This document shows, piece by piece, positions 17,740 through 25,812 of a stretch of 64,000 bases of DNA (position 1 is its first letter; every line of letters begins with the position of its first letter). A model generated the notes under the pieces. It was not told the origin of the DNA. It saw nothing but the letters and a program-made list of their open reading frames with translations, and did not search any database. The stretch is from NCBI RefSeq assembly GCF_000515275.1, contig NZ_KI911560.1, forward strand, positions 1,426,001 through 1,490,000. The letters are read 5' to 3'. The DNA is from Methylophilus sp. 5. Lineage in GTDB: Bacteria > Pseudomonadota > Gammaproteobacteria > Burkholderiales > Methylophilaceae. The translations under genes and the position numbers were made by a program.

Positions 17740-19458
17740 ATGTTGGTCGCCGCAGACAAAACGCGTATTGGCGAGTGGATGTTGGCAAAAGGCATGATCA
17801 CGGCCGACCAGTTGGACATTGCGCTGATTGAGCAGCAAAAGCATCGGCTTTTGCTCGGGCAACAATTGGTCAGGCTGCATTTTGTGACCGATGCCATGAT
17901 CCGCGACGTGTTGGCACAGCATCATGCTCAGGAGAGCATTGATTTGCAGCAGGTGATTGCAGACCCGGAAGCGCTGGCGATGGTGCCGGAGGCTTTTGCC
18001 AAGCAGCATGGCTTGCTCCCGCTGGATATTTCTCCGGACAAACAAATCATGCGTGTGGCGTTGTCAGGCCACAATAATATGCTGGTGCTAGATGCGCTGA
18101 GGCATATGCTTGGTGGCACCATGCAGCTCCAACCGGTGTTGGCTACCGAAGCACATTTAGAGCAAGCGCTGGATAAGTGTTATGGGCATAGTTTGTCACT
18201 AGACAGTATTTTGCGCGAAATTGAGCAAGAAACCAGTGCACCGGCCTTGCTCTCGCCACAGCAGGCATCGCGGCCAGTGATTCGCCTGGTCGATGCTGTG
18301 TTGATTGATGCGGTCAAGCAGGGCGCTTCTGATATTCACTTTGAGCCTGAGCATGCTTTTCTCAGGATTCGTTACCGGATTGACGGCGTTTTATGGCAGA
18401 TACGCTGTTTACATGACCGTTATTGGCCTGCCATGTGTGTGCGGCTCAAAATACTGTCCGGGATGGACATTGCCGAGCAGAGGACACCACAGGATGGTCG
18501 GGTCAATTTATTTTTATGTGGTCGCCAGATTGATTTCAGGGTGTCCAGCCATCCTACCCTGCATGGTGAAAACCTTGTGCTGCGCGTGCTGGATAGAGAT
18601 AAGGCCATTATTCCGCTGGATGCGATGGGATTAAGGCCACCCCAGTTGCAGCGGGTGAAGGCTATGCTGGAGAAGCCAGAAGGGCTGCTGATTTTAACCG
18701 GGCCTACCGGTAGTGGTAAAACCACTACCTTGTATTCGATGCTGGGTTATCTCAATCATGAGCACGTCAACATCATGACACTGGAAGACCCGGTAGAGTA
18801 TCCGCACTCACTCATGCGACAAACCTCGGTCAACGCCGCCAACAAGGTCGATTTTATCAATGGCATCCGAGCCATTTTACGGCAAGACCCTGACATCATC
18901 CTGGTGGGTGAGGTGCGTGATGAGTCTACCGCGGCCATGGCCGTGCGGGCAGCGATGACCGGTCACCTGGTGATGACGACGTTGCATACCAACAGTGCGG
19001 CCGCCGCCTTTTCGCGGCTGCAGGACCTGGGCGTCAGCCCTCACCTGATGACGGGATGCCTGGTGGGGGTGGTCGCGCAAAGATTGCTACGGCGGTTATG
19101 TTTGCACTGCAAGCAAGAAGTCATGGCAGATAGCGCATTGATGCACTTGTTGCGTCAAGCAGGTGCGTTGGCACAAGCCGAGCCACAACCTGTGTTTGAA
19201 GCGCAAGGCTGCAAACACTGCCGCATGAGTGGATACCTCGGCAGGCTGGTGATCATGGAGGTGCTCACCATGCATGCCGGGATGAACGCCATGTTGACGC
19301 AGCCCTTGCCCATGCAGCAAATGCAACAGCAGGCACGGCTATATGGTTATACCACACTGGCCGAAGAGGGCTTGCAACTGGTCAAGGTTGGTGAGACTAG
19401 CATGCAGGAGTTGCGTCGCGTCGTCGACTTGAGTGTGCTTGATGCGGTGACGCCATGA
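17740..19458 (+). CDS. mshE: MshE/GspE-type assembly ATPase with c-di-GMP-binding N-domain
   Basis: A 572-residue hexameric motor ATPase of the type II/IV secretion superfamily. The start is ATG 17740, six bases after GGAGGA. Residues 9-32 fit the first half of the MshEN c-di-GMP motif: R9, I10, G11, M14, L15, G18, M19, I20, L25, A28, L29 and Q32 are all at motif positions. The second half keeps LG and the hydrophobic pattern but has lost the Arg and the second Gly. The C-terminal core has Walker A GPTGSGKTTT, an Asp box, Walker B DPDIILVGEVRD and a His box (TTLHTN). A four-cysteine zinc site follows (CLHCK, then CKHC). It is coupled to the platform gene by a four-base overlap. Binding of c-di-GMP is inferred, not shown. 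Confidence 0.9.
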   Translation: MLVAADKTRIGEWMLAKGMITADQLDIALIEQQKHRLLLGQQLVRLHFVTDAMIRDVLAQHHAQESIDLQQVIADPEALAMVPEAFAKQHGLLPLDISPDKQIMRVALSGHNNMLVLDALRHMLGGTMQLQPVLATEAHLEQALDKCYGHSLSLDSILREIEQETSAPALLSPQQASRPVIRLVDAVLIDAVKQGASDIHFEPEHAFLRIRYRIDGVLWQIRCLHDRYWPAMCVRLKILSGMDIAEQRTPQDGRVNLFLCGRQIDFRVSSHPTLHGENLVLRVLDRDKAIIPLDAMGLRPPQLQRVKAMLEKPEGLLILTGPTGSGKTTTLYSMLGYLNHEHVNIMTLEDPVEYPHSLMRQTSVNAANKVDFINGIRAILRQDPDIILVGEVRDESTAAMAVRAAMTGHLVMTTLHTNSAAAAFSRLQDLGVSPHLMTGCLVGVVAQRLLRRLCLHCKQEVMADSALMHLLRQAGALAQAEPQPVFEAQGCKHCRMSGYLGRLVIMEVLTMHAGMNAMLTQPLPMQQMQQQARLYGYTTLAEEGLQLVKVGETSMQELRRVVDLSVLDAVTP

Positions 19459-20654
19459 CCAGCTATCGCTATACCGCTATCGACCAATACGGCCAGCGGC
19501 AGCGGGGCGTGTTAGACGTGCCTAATGAACAAGCGCTGATGGTGAGTTTGCAGCAGCAGGGGCTGGAGTTACTCACCTTTAAATTAGGGCAGTCGTTGTT
19601 ATGGCGGCAGCCACGCGTTAACACGCAGGCACTGATTTTATTTTGTGTGCAAATGGAGCAATTGCTGCAAGCCGGTGTGCCATTGTTGCAGTCGATTGCC
19701 GAGCTCACTGAGCAAAGCGAGCATCAAGGCATGATGGCTGCGTTGCGCACCGTACAGCGCGACTTGGAGGCTGGCAAGTTATTGTCGCAGGCTTTGCAGG
19801 CGCAACCCAAGGTGTTTCCACCATTGTTGGGGCAACTGATTGATGCGGGTGAGCGCACTGGGCAGTTGCCTGAAATTTTTGGCCATTTAACACGCACATT
19901 GTCGTGGCAGGCCGAATTGTTGGCACAAGTGCGGCGCGGCCTGACTTATCCGGCGGTATTGTGCGTCATGGTGTCGGCTGCCGCCTACGTCATGCTGACT
20001 TTTCTGGTGCCGCAAATGGCCAGTTTTTTGCAAAGCCTGGGCCAGGCGCTCCCTTGGTCTACCCGTTTGTTATTGGCGCTATCAGACGGCATGATGGTCT
20101 ATGGCGTATGGCTGCTGTTAGGCCTGATCGCCCTGATAGGCACCCTCATGCTGGCCATCCGTCGCTCGCCTGCATTTGCCTTTTTTCTTGATCAACGGCT
20201 ATTAAAGCTGCCGGTGATTGGCCGTTTGTTGCATCAACTGGTGCTGGCCAGGTTGTGCAGGTTTCTGGGATTGATGTATCAGACAGGGATTCCTTTATTG
20301 CAGGCGCTCGAGTGGTGTCAGCCTTTGCTGCAACAACGCGTCATGGCGCATGCGCTGGCAGACGTCCACCAGCGCGTGCTCGCGGGTGAAAGCCTCACCG
20401 CGAGTTTTGCTGCTACCCAACAGTTTCCGCCGTTAATGTTGCGCATGCTAAGTGTGGGTGAAACCACGGGCGCGCTTGATCGTATGTTATTTCAGTTAGC
20501 CGCTTTTTACGACCGCGAGGTGCAGTCACAGCTGCAGATGCTGCTGCGATTGCTTGAGCCCGCACTCACCATCGCGCTGGGGCTAATGTTGTTGTTTTTA
20601 ATGGCGGCGGTGATGTTGCCTGTTTATGACAGCTTTTCAAGTTTGCGCTATTAA
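19455..20654 (+). CDS. mshG: GspF/MshG-type inner membrane platform protein
   Basis: A 399-residue polytopic inner-membrane protein with the two tandem T2SSF domains of the family. Each has the conserved helix pattern (FCVQMEQLLQAGVPLLQSI and LCRFLGLMYQTGIPLLQAL). Membrane helices lie at about residues 170-190, 215-235 and 370-390. Platform proteins couple ATPase rotation to pilin or pseudopilin extraction from the membrane. It overlaps the ATPase gene (ATGA) and ends two bases before the next start, consistent with a single operon. Confidence 0.92.
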   Translation: MTSYRYTAIDQYGQRQRGVLDVPNEQALMVSLQQQGLELLTFKLGQSLLWRQPRVNTQALILFCVQMEQLLQAGVPLLQSIAELTEQSEHQGMMAALRTVQRDLEAGKLLSQALQAQPKVFPPLLGQLIDAGERTGQLPEIFGHLTRTLSWQAELLAQVRRGLTYPAVLCVMVSAAAYVMLTFLVPQMASFLQSLGQALPWSTRLLLALSDGMMVYGVWLLLGLIALIGTLMLAIRRSPAFAFFLDQRLLKLPVIGRLLHQLVLARLCRFLGLMYQTGIPLLQALEWCQPLLQQRVMAHALADVHQRVLAGESLTASFAATQQFPPLMLRMLSVGETTGALDRMLFQLAAFYDREVQSQLQMLLRLLEPALTIALGLMLLFLMAAVMLPVYDSFSSLRY

Positions 20655-20656
20655 AC

Positions 20657-22168
20657 ATGGCTAGCCATCACTTCATTGTGCTGATTAATCAAACATGTTG
20701 GCGCGCGGTACATATGCGTGGACAGCGTTTGTTGGCTATGCGTGCGTTTGGGGTAGATGCTGGCAGTCGCACGGAGTTACTTAACTGGTGGCAGCAGTTT
20801 CCACAGGCAAAAGTATCATTTTTGACCAATCATGCTGATGAGCACTATCACGTTGAAGTCTTGCCGCAGGTGCGAGGCGCGGCCGGGCGCCAATTACTGA
20901 TGCGTAAACTGGCCGCCTGGCCTTTTTCGCAAAACATGCACACGGCTTGCTTGCTGGATCACGTGCAAACATTGCGCCGGGAAGCGCGTTTTCTGTTAGT
21001 GGCATGTGCTTATTCACCGCTGGCTGATTGGCTGCCAGTGTTACAAAAGCAAGCCATTCGCATACAGGGCGTGTATACGCAAGCACTTGCGCTGGCCTGC
21101 TGGTTGCCAGCCTGTCAGCCGGGTTTGCTGCATCGCCTGTGCATTCAGTATAGGCAACAACAGGTGCGTATCAGTTATCTGCAGCAGCGGCTATTTTTTA
21201 GCCGCTTGATCCTGCTGCCAGCAGACACGTTTTCTACGTCTGAGGCTTGTATAGGCCGCATTGTCCACGAGATTAGCCAAATTCGTATCATGCTGGTGCA
21301 CCAAGGCTGGTTGTCCGAGGTTGATGTGTTGCAGCTTATTTGGCTAGGCCAGATGCCGACGGATATTCAGTGGTTAAAAAAACAGCTGCCTGCTGCTTGT
21401 GTCTGGGCCGGTCTTTCTGAGCCTGAGTTAGCCCGCCATTTAGGGGTTAAGGCATTGCCCGCTGAGCTTGATGCCGTGGATTGGGCGGCCATTCAGGTCG
21501 TATTAAAAGGCCACCCTTTACCCAATCTGGCACCAGAAGCTGCTTTGTTGCCGGATAGCATCATGCGCGTCAAGCGCAGTTTGCATGGGGCTGGTGTGGT
21601 GATGGCTAGTTTGATGTTGCTGGCAGGCTGGTTTGGCATACAAGCCACGCACTATGCAGAGCGGCAAATGCGGCAGATACAGCGTCAACTGAATGTTAGG
21701 CAACTGGCGCCTACTGACATCATAAGCCAGGAGCAATTGCCGCCATTACGCGCATTGGCACAGGCGGTGCACAGTTTGCAGTCATCGGTCCGGCTGCCCG
21801 CCCGCGCGTTGACTCTCATGCAACAGGCGTTGGTGGGCGCCTCCCACTGGCAGGTCGCAACGATGACGTGGGATTTCTCAAGTGAGGCTGTGGCGCAGCC
21901 GGTGATGGCTACGCCTGCCACTGTTTGGCAAGAAACACTCGCGATCACCTGGGCTAAAAGTAATCAAAATGAGCAGGCGGCGATGGAGTGGCCACCATTG
22001 CTGCGTCGGTTGCGTGACCTGCCTGAGGTTGAAAGAGTAGAAGTGCTTACTCCGACTGAGTCTGCGGGCGGCGCTCAGCGGCAGGGCAGCACTGGCTCAG
22101 CACAAGCAGTCGACCAGCCACCAGCCATTAAGTTGTATTTGCGTGATGCCAGGCCGGGAGCCAGCTGA
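20657..22168 (+). CDS. GspL/MshI-like (PilM-PilN fusion-type) assembly protein
   Basis: A 503-residue bitopic protein. The first 290 residues are cytoplasmic and have the rough strand/helix order of an actin-like PilM/GspL domain (FIVLINQTCWRAVHM, later LLHRLCIQYRQQQVRISYL), although the ATP-binding motifs are degenerate. One membrane helix (about residues 313-332) and a periplasmic domain with a heptad-rich start (QMRQIQRQLNVRQL) follow, as in PilN or the C-terminal part of GspL. It lies directly behind the platform gene and overlaps the next by one base. In MSHA loci the equivalent mshI is upstream of mshL, so this order is rearranged. Function is inferred from architecture and position. 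Confidence 0.55.
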   Translation: MASHHFIVLINQTCWRAVHMRGQRLLAMRAFGVDAGSRTELLNWWQQFPQAKVSFLTNHADEHYHVEVLPQVRGAAGRQLLMRKLAAWPFSQNMHTACLLDHVQTLRREARFLLVACAYSPLADWLPVLQKQAIRIQGVYTQALALACWLPACQPGLLHRLCIQYRQQQVRISYLQQRLFFSRLILLPADTFSTSEACIGRIVHEISQIRIMLVHQGWLSEVDVLQLIWLGQMPTDIQWLKKQLPAACVWAGLSEPELARHLGVKALPAELDAVDWAAIQVVLKGHPLPNLAPEAALLPDSIMRVKRSLHGAGVVMASLMLLAGWFGIQATHYAERQMRQIQRQLNVRQLAPTDIISQEQLPPLRALAQAVHSLQSSVRLPARALTLMQQALVGASHWQVATMTWDFSSEAVAQPVMATPATVWQETLAITWAKSNQNEQAAMEWPPLLRRLRDLPEVERVEVLTPTESAGGAQRQGSTGSAQAVDQPPAIKLYLRDARPGAS

Positions 22169-22788
22169 TGAAAGCCAGAGATTACTGGCCTGCTTTACGT
22201 ACAACATTGATCGGATGGCTGGCGGCTCTGTGCTTGGGAGCAGGGGCGATTGCAATCGTATTGCATCGCCAATGGGAGGTGGAGGATGCGTGGCTTCAGG
22301 CTCAAAAGCAATGGCATCAACGTCAACAACAAGTCGCGTATCGGGCCAGTTACCAGCCCGACATTGATTTTTTTATGGCGCATCGCGCAAAGTGGCAGGC
22401 GTCGGGGGTCATGCAGCCACCTGATTTTGATCACTGGGATGCCGTTTTGGTTGCCTCTCAGCAGCAGTTTTTGCTGCCGCATATCAGTTATCAGATTCAG
22501 CCTTCGGTTGCTTGTGCTGCGGCCACTTGCCAGCAGCAATGGCCAGCTAGTCAGCCACCAGAGTTTAACTTCACCGTGACGCCCATAAAGCTTACGTGGT
22601 CGGTGGCGCATGAGTCAGTCGTTGTCGACTGGTTGCAGCAACTTGAACAGGCTTACGCTGGCTTGTTGTTAGTGCGTCATTGCCGCTGGGCATTGACAGA
22701 AGGGGCGGACATGATTGCCACACAATGTGAGCTGGATTTGTTTAACTTTTCTCATGTGTTGCCTGATGCGTTGGTTGGGTCGCCATGA
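22168..22788 (+). CDS. PilO/GspM/MshJ-like bitopic assembly protein
   Basis: A 206-residue protein with one N-terminal membrane helix (about residues 12-32, TLIGWLAALCLGAGAIAIVL). A coiled-coil stretch follows (QAQKQWHQRQQQVAYRA), then a periplasmic domain ending in WALTEGADMIATQCELDLF, the strand pattern of PilO-like ferredoxin folds. It starts one base inside the preceding gene (TGATG). Small bitopic proteins at this place in type II and type IV pilus operons are the PilO/GspM partners of PilN/GspL. A pair of Cys residues (CAAATCQ) in the periplasmic part may form a disulfide. Confidence 0.55.
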   Translation: MKARDYWPALRTTLIGWLAALCLGAGAIAIVLHRQWEVEDAWLQAQKQWHQRQQQVAYRASYQPDIDFFMAHRAKWQASGVMQPPDFDHWDAVLVASQQQFLLPHISYQIQPSVACAAATCQQQWPASQPPEFNFTVTPIKLTWSVAHESVVVDWLQQLEQAYAGLLLVRHCRWALTEGADMIATQCELDLFNFSHVLPDALVGSP

Positions 22789-22801
22789 GCGCGGCGCAAC
22801 C

Positions 22802-23995
22802 ATGATGGGGACGCCCATGTTGCGAAATACGCAAACAGGCATTGTTCTCTGGCTAGCGTTGTTTTTGCTGTCAGGCATGGCGGGAGTCATGCTGTACATC
22901 GCGCATGGCACTGATCCTGCACGACAGCGCGCTATGCAAAAAACGGTTGCAGCACTGGCAATGGCGAAGCAAGCATTGCTGGCCTATGCCCAACAACCGC
23001 TAGGGCTCACTCAGTGCGAGTTAAATTGCCCTCGCCCCGGCGATTTGCCTTGTCCTGACCGTAATAATGACGGTATCGCAGAAACCTCATGTAGCAACAC
23101 GGCCCGCCTGGGGCGCTTGCCCTGGAAGACCCTGGGCATGGGCGATGTGCGCGATGGCAGCGGCGAGCGATTATGGTATGCCGTGTCCGAGCGTTATAAA
23201 AATAATCCGCGCTTGCGGCCATTGAATCTGGATACTGCGGGCACATGGAGTGTTGCGTCGTCTCAAGGCGTGATATGGGACGCCACCCAAGGTAATGGTG
23301 TCGTTGCCGTTGTGATTGCGCCCATGCAGCCGCTGATGCGAGAGGATGGCTGGGTGCAGCAACGGCAAGAAGCGACCACTGAGCTTGCCAAACATTACCT
23401 TGATCTGAACGGTGTCATTGATCATGCCGCCCCGCAAGAAGCCGCGTTGCTGGGTTTTGTCATGGCACCAAACTCAATCCATTTTAACGATGTGGTTCTA
23501 CCCATCACCGCCAGTCAAATGCATCAAGTCATGCAAAAGCAGGTGCTGGCAGAGGTCAAACGAAGCCTGCGCTGTGTGGCATTGCCATGCAATAGTTATC
23601 CGTCGCCTGCGTCTTACGAAGATAGCAGCTGTTTAGGTAATCTACCTTTAAATGCTGGGCAGTGTCTTTCTGTTGCGACCAGCATTGGGCGCTTGCCCCT
23701 TGATGTGAACGCTCACTGGTCATGGGCGGTACAACATTTGCTGGATGGCCATCCACAACATCATTGGTTTCAACAAAATGGCTGGCGGGAGCAGGTTTTT
23801 TATGTGCCGGGGCAATCGCAAACCAGCATTATTGTGGCAGGTGAGCGATTGTCTGGGCAGGTTCGCGACGCGACCACCGATAAACTGCATCTGCGAGCTT
23901 ATCTTGAAGCATCTACCTTGCTCACCTTGCATGTGCAGGAGGCGGCGCTTAATGTGCAAAGCAATGACATGCTGGATCGCGTGAGTCGGCCATGA
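22802..23995 (+). CDS. Membrane-anchored prepilin-like protein with no cleavable motif
   Basis: About 397 residues. Start candidates are ATG 22802, 22805 and 22817; the last has GGGGA just upstream. The N-terminus (RNTQTGIVLWLALFLLSGMAG) gives one long hydrophobic helix, similar to PilX/MshP-type minor pilins, but there is no G-F-x-x-x-E prepilin site. A helical spine follows (AMQKTVAALAMAKQALLAY), as in pilins. Near residue 90 is a cysteine-rich segment (CELNCPRPGDLPCPD, then GRLPWKTLGMGD and ERLWYAVS). The same pattern recurs in the next gene. The C-terminal 250 residues have several paired Cys and no family I recognise. The gene overlaps the following one by four bases. It may form a pilus tip, adhesin or minor subunit; this is inference. 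Confidence 0.6.
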   Translation: MMGTPMLRNTQTGIVLWLALFLLSGMAGVMLYIAHGTDPARQRAMQKTVAALAMAKQALLAYAQQPLGLTQCELNCPRPGDLPCPDRNNDGIAETSCSNTARLGRLPWKTLGMGDVRDGSGERLWYAVSERYKNNPRLRPLNLDTAGTWSVASSQGVIWDATQGNGVVAVVIAPMQPLMREDGWVQQRQEATTELAKHYLDLNGVIDHAAPQEAALLGFVMAPNSIHFNDVVLPITASQMHQVMQKQVLAEVKRSLRCVALPCNSYPSPASYEDSSCLGNLPLNAGQCLSVATSIGRLPLDVNAHWSWAVQHLLDGHPQHHWFQQNGWREQVFYVPGQSQTSIIVAGERLSGQVRDATTDKLHLRAYLEASTLLTLHVQEAALNVQSNDMLDRVSRP

Positions 23996-24723
23996 GTATG
24001 CGTGGGCATCACCGTCAGGCGCTCGGCGTTAGTGCTGCAATTTCAGGATTCAGCTTGCTGGAGATGGCGCTGGCATTGGTGGTTTTAAGCTTAATGATGG
24101 GGTGGCTGATGACGCCATTGCGGGTGCAACATAGCTTGCAGAAATATCAGCAAACTGAACAAAGGCTGAATGTTGCCCAGCAGGCATTGCTTGGGCACGC
24201 CATTATTTATCACTATTTGCCGTGCCCGGATACGGACCAGCCGCCGGATGGTTGGGAGAATATATTAACTAACCAAAGTTGCGCCAGCGATGAAGGCGTG
24301 TTGCCCTGGCTGCAATTAGGGCTGGTGGCAACCGATGCCTGGGGCCGGTTTTTCCGTTATCGTGCGGATAGCACTTTTACCCATCACGCGCAGTGGTTCG
24401 CGGTGTCGGCGGCCGAGAACGCCAGCAGTATTCAAGTCGTTGGCGATGTCGGGGCTTTAACCAGTACGCCCAGTCGCCCGGCGGCCATTATCCTTTCACA
24501 TGGCGAAAATGGGCTGGGTGGCATACAATCGGTGTCTGGTGGGCAAGTGCAAGCCATGGTTGCACCCACGTACTCTGACGAGCAAGAGAATGCTGATGGC
24601 GACCTCGTTTTTGTTGATAAAGCACAACAGCAAACGGCAAATGCGGTGTTTGATGATCGCCTGGTGATGCTGTCCCCCAAAGTATTAATACAGCAGATGG
24701 TGCAGGCGCAGCGCCTGCCTTAA
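23992..24723 (+). CDS. Prepilin-type protein (type II/IV pilin-like)
   Basis: A 243-residue protein with a leader of about 18 residues and a proper prepilin peptidase site: SG, then FSLLEMALALVVLSLMMG, with Glu at mature position 5. It should be cleaved and N-methylated by a PilD-type peptidase encoded elsewhere. After the helical spine comes YLPCPDTDQPPDGW, then GVLPWLQLGLVATDAWGRFFRY, the same Cys-Pro-Asp / LPW-LGL motif as the gene before. This size is larger than a typical major pilin, so it is more likely a minor or pseudopilin. It is the last pilus-type gene of the operon, and a moeB-like gene follows after 13 bases. Confidence 0.8.
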   Translation: MSMRGHHRQALGVSAAISGFSLLEMALALVVLSLMMGWLMTPLRVQHSLQKYQQTEQRLNVAQQALLGHAIIYHYLPCPDTDQPPDGWENILTNQSCASDEGVLPWLQLGLVATDAWGRFFRYRADSTFTHHAQWFAVSAAENASSIQVVGDVGALTSTPSRPAAIILSHGENGLGGIQSVSGGQVQAMVAPTYSDEQENADGDLVFVDKAQQQTANAVFDDRLVMLSPKVLIQQMVQAQRLP

Positions 24724-24736
24724 AGATGGATTTTTA

Positions 24737-25498
24737 ATGCAAGACGATTTATTGTTACGTTACAGTCGGCACATCATGTTGCCGCAGATTGAATATGCGG
24801 GGCAAGAAAAACTCACGCAAAGCCATGCGTTGATTGTTGGTGCCGGTGGCTTGGGGGCGCCGGTTGCCATGTACCTGGCCGCCGCTGGTGTGGGCACTTT
24901 AACCATTTGCGACTTTGATCAGGTTGATTTAACCAATCTGCAGCGTCAGATCATTCATACCACTGCATCGGTTGGACAAAACAAGGCCTTGTCTGCGCGG
25001 GCAACCATTGCCGGGCTGAATCCTGAGGTTAAAGTGAATGTTGAGACGATAAGGCTCAGTGCTGAAGCGCTTGCCGGAGGTGTATCGGTAGCGGACGTGG
25101 TAATAGATTGCTCTGATAACTTTGCCACGCGCTATTTATTGAATGAACTGTGTTTTAAACACAAAACCCCCTTGGTTTCTGGTGCCGCCATTCGCTTTGA
25201 GGGGCAGCTGAGTGTGTTTGATTTTCGCCATGACGAGAGCCCTTGCTACCACTGCCTGTACCCGGATGTGGGGGATGATCAGGCGCTACGCTGTGCTGAT
25301 AACGGTGTGTTTGCACCGCTGGTTGGCATGATAGGCACGGCACAGGCAGCCGAGGCACTTAAAGTATTACTCAACATTGGTCACACCATGCAAGGCCGGT
25401 TGTTGTTGCTGGATGCACTGAGTGCTGAATGGCGCACGATACGTTTGAAAAAAGATTCGTCATGCACGGTTTGTGGGTCATCAGGCTTGGCCGCTTGA
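24737..25498 (+). CDS. moeB: MoeB/ThiF-family adenylyltransferase (E1-like)
   Basis: A 253-residue cytoplasmic E1-like enzyme that adenylates the C-terminal Gly-Gly of small sulfur carriers (MoaD or ThiS). It has LLRYSRHIMLPQI at the start, the nucleotide loop GAGGLGAP, the catalytic region TNLQRQIIHT and DCSDNFATRYLLN, and two CxxC zinc pairs (CYHC and CTVC). There is no C-terminal rhodanese domain. Whether it serves molybdopterin or thiamine cannot be decided, since neither moaD nor thiS is nearby. It sits 13 bases behind the pilin operon and could be cotranscribed, although the functional link is unlikely. Its 3' end overlaps the convergent ferredoxin gene by 18 bases. Confidence 0.88.
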   Translation: MQDDLLLRYSRHIMLPQIEYAGQEKLTQSHALIVGAGGLGAPVAMYLAAAGVGTLTICDFDQVDLTNLQRQIIHTTASVGQNKALSARATIAGLNPEVKVNVETIRLSAEALAGGVSVADVVIDCSDNFATRYLLNELCFKHKTPLVSGAAIRFEGQLSVFDFRHDESPCYHCLYPDVGDDQALRCADNGVFAPLVGMIGTAQAAEALKVLLNIGHTMQGRLLLLDALSAEWRTIRLKKDSSCTVCGSSGLAA

Positions 25499-25684
25499 GT
25501 TGAGCGCGTTAACAAGCTCGTTAATCTCCCACTCACACCCGCCGCACCCAGACAGTGCGCCTGAATAGCGTGAGATGGCGTCCAGGTCTTTGCCTTGCGC
25601 GACCAGGTCAATAATCATGCCGCGTGTTGTTCCGCTACAGCTACACATGACTTCTTTTGGATTGTCTTCTTCGGTGTCAGGCAT
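25481..25684 (-). CDS. bfd: Bfd-like (2Fe-2S)-binding protein
   Basis: A 67-residue protein with the Bfd fold signature. CSCSG is near residue 14 and CGGCEWEI near residue 48, giving the four-Cys Cx1C...Cx2C arrangement. Bacterioferritin-associated ferredoxin reduces bacterioferritin to release stored iron, but the domain also occurs as a general 2Fe-2S module. No bfr gene is in the window, so the role is uncertain. ATG 25684 is used; an in-frame ATG lies one codon earlier. Confidence 0.8.
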   Translation of the reverse strand: MPDTEEDNPKEVMCSCSGTTRGMIIDLVAQGKDLDAISRYSGALSGCGGCEWEINELVNALNSSGQA

Positions 25685-25812
25685 CAAGGCTATCCTCTAA
25701 AACAGCATTTTAACGGCAGATGGCCAGGTTGTGCCAGGCTTGCGTCCTTGGATGGTCGCTTGCGGTCGGTGTGAAAGCCCGTTAGCATTTATTACCTATC
25801 TACGAGGGGCTG

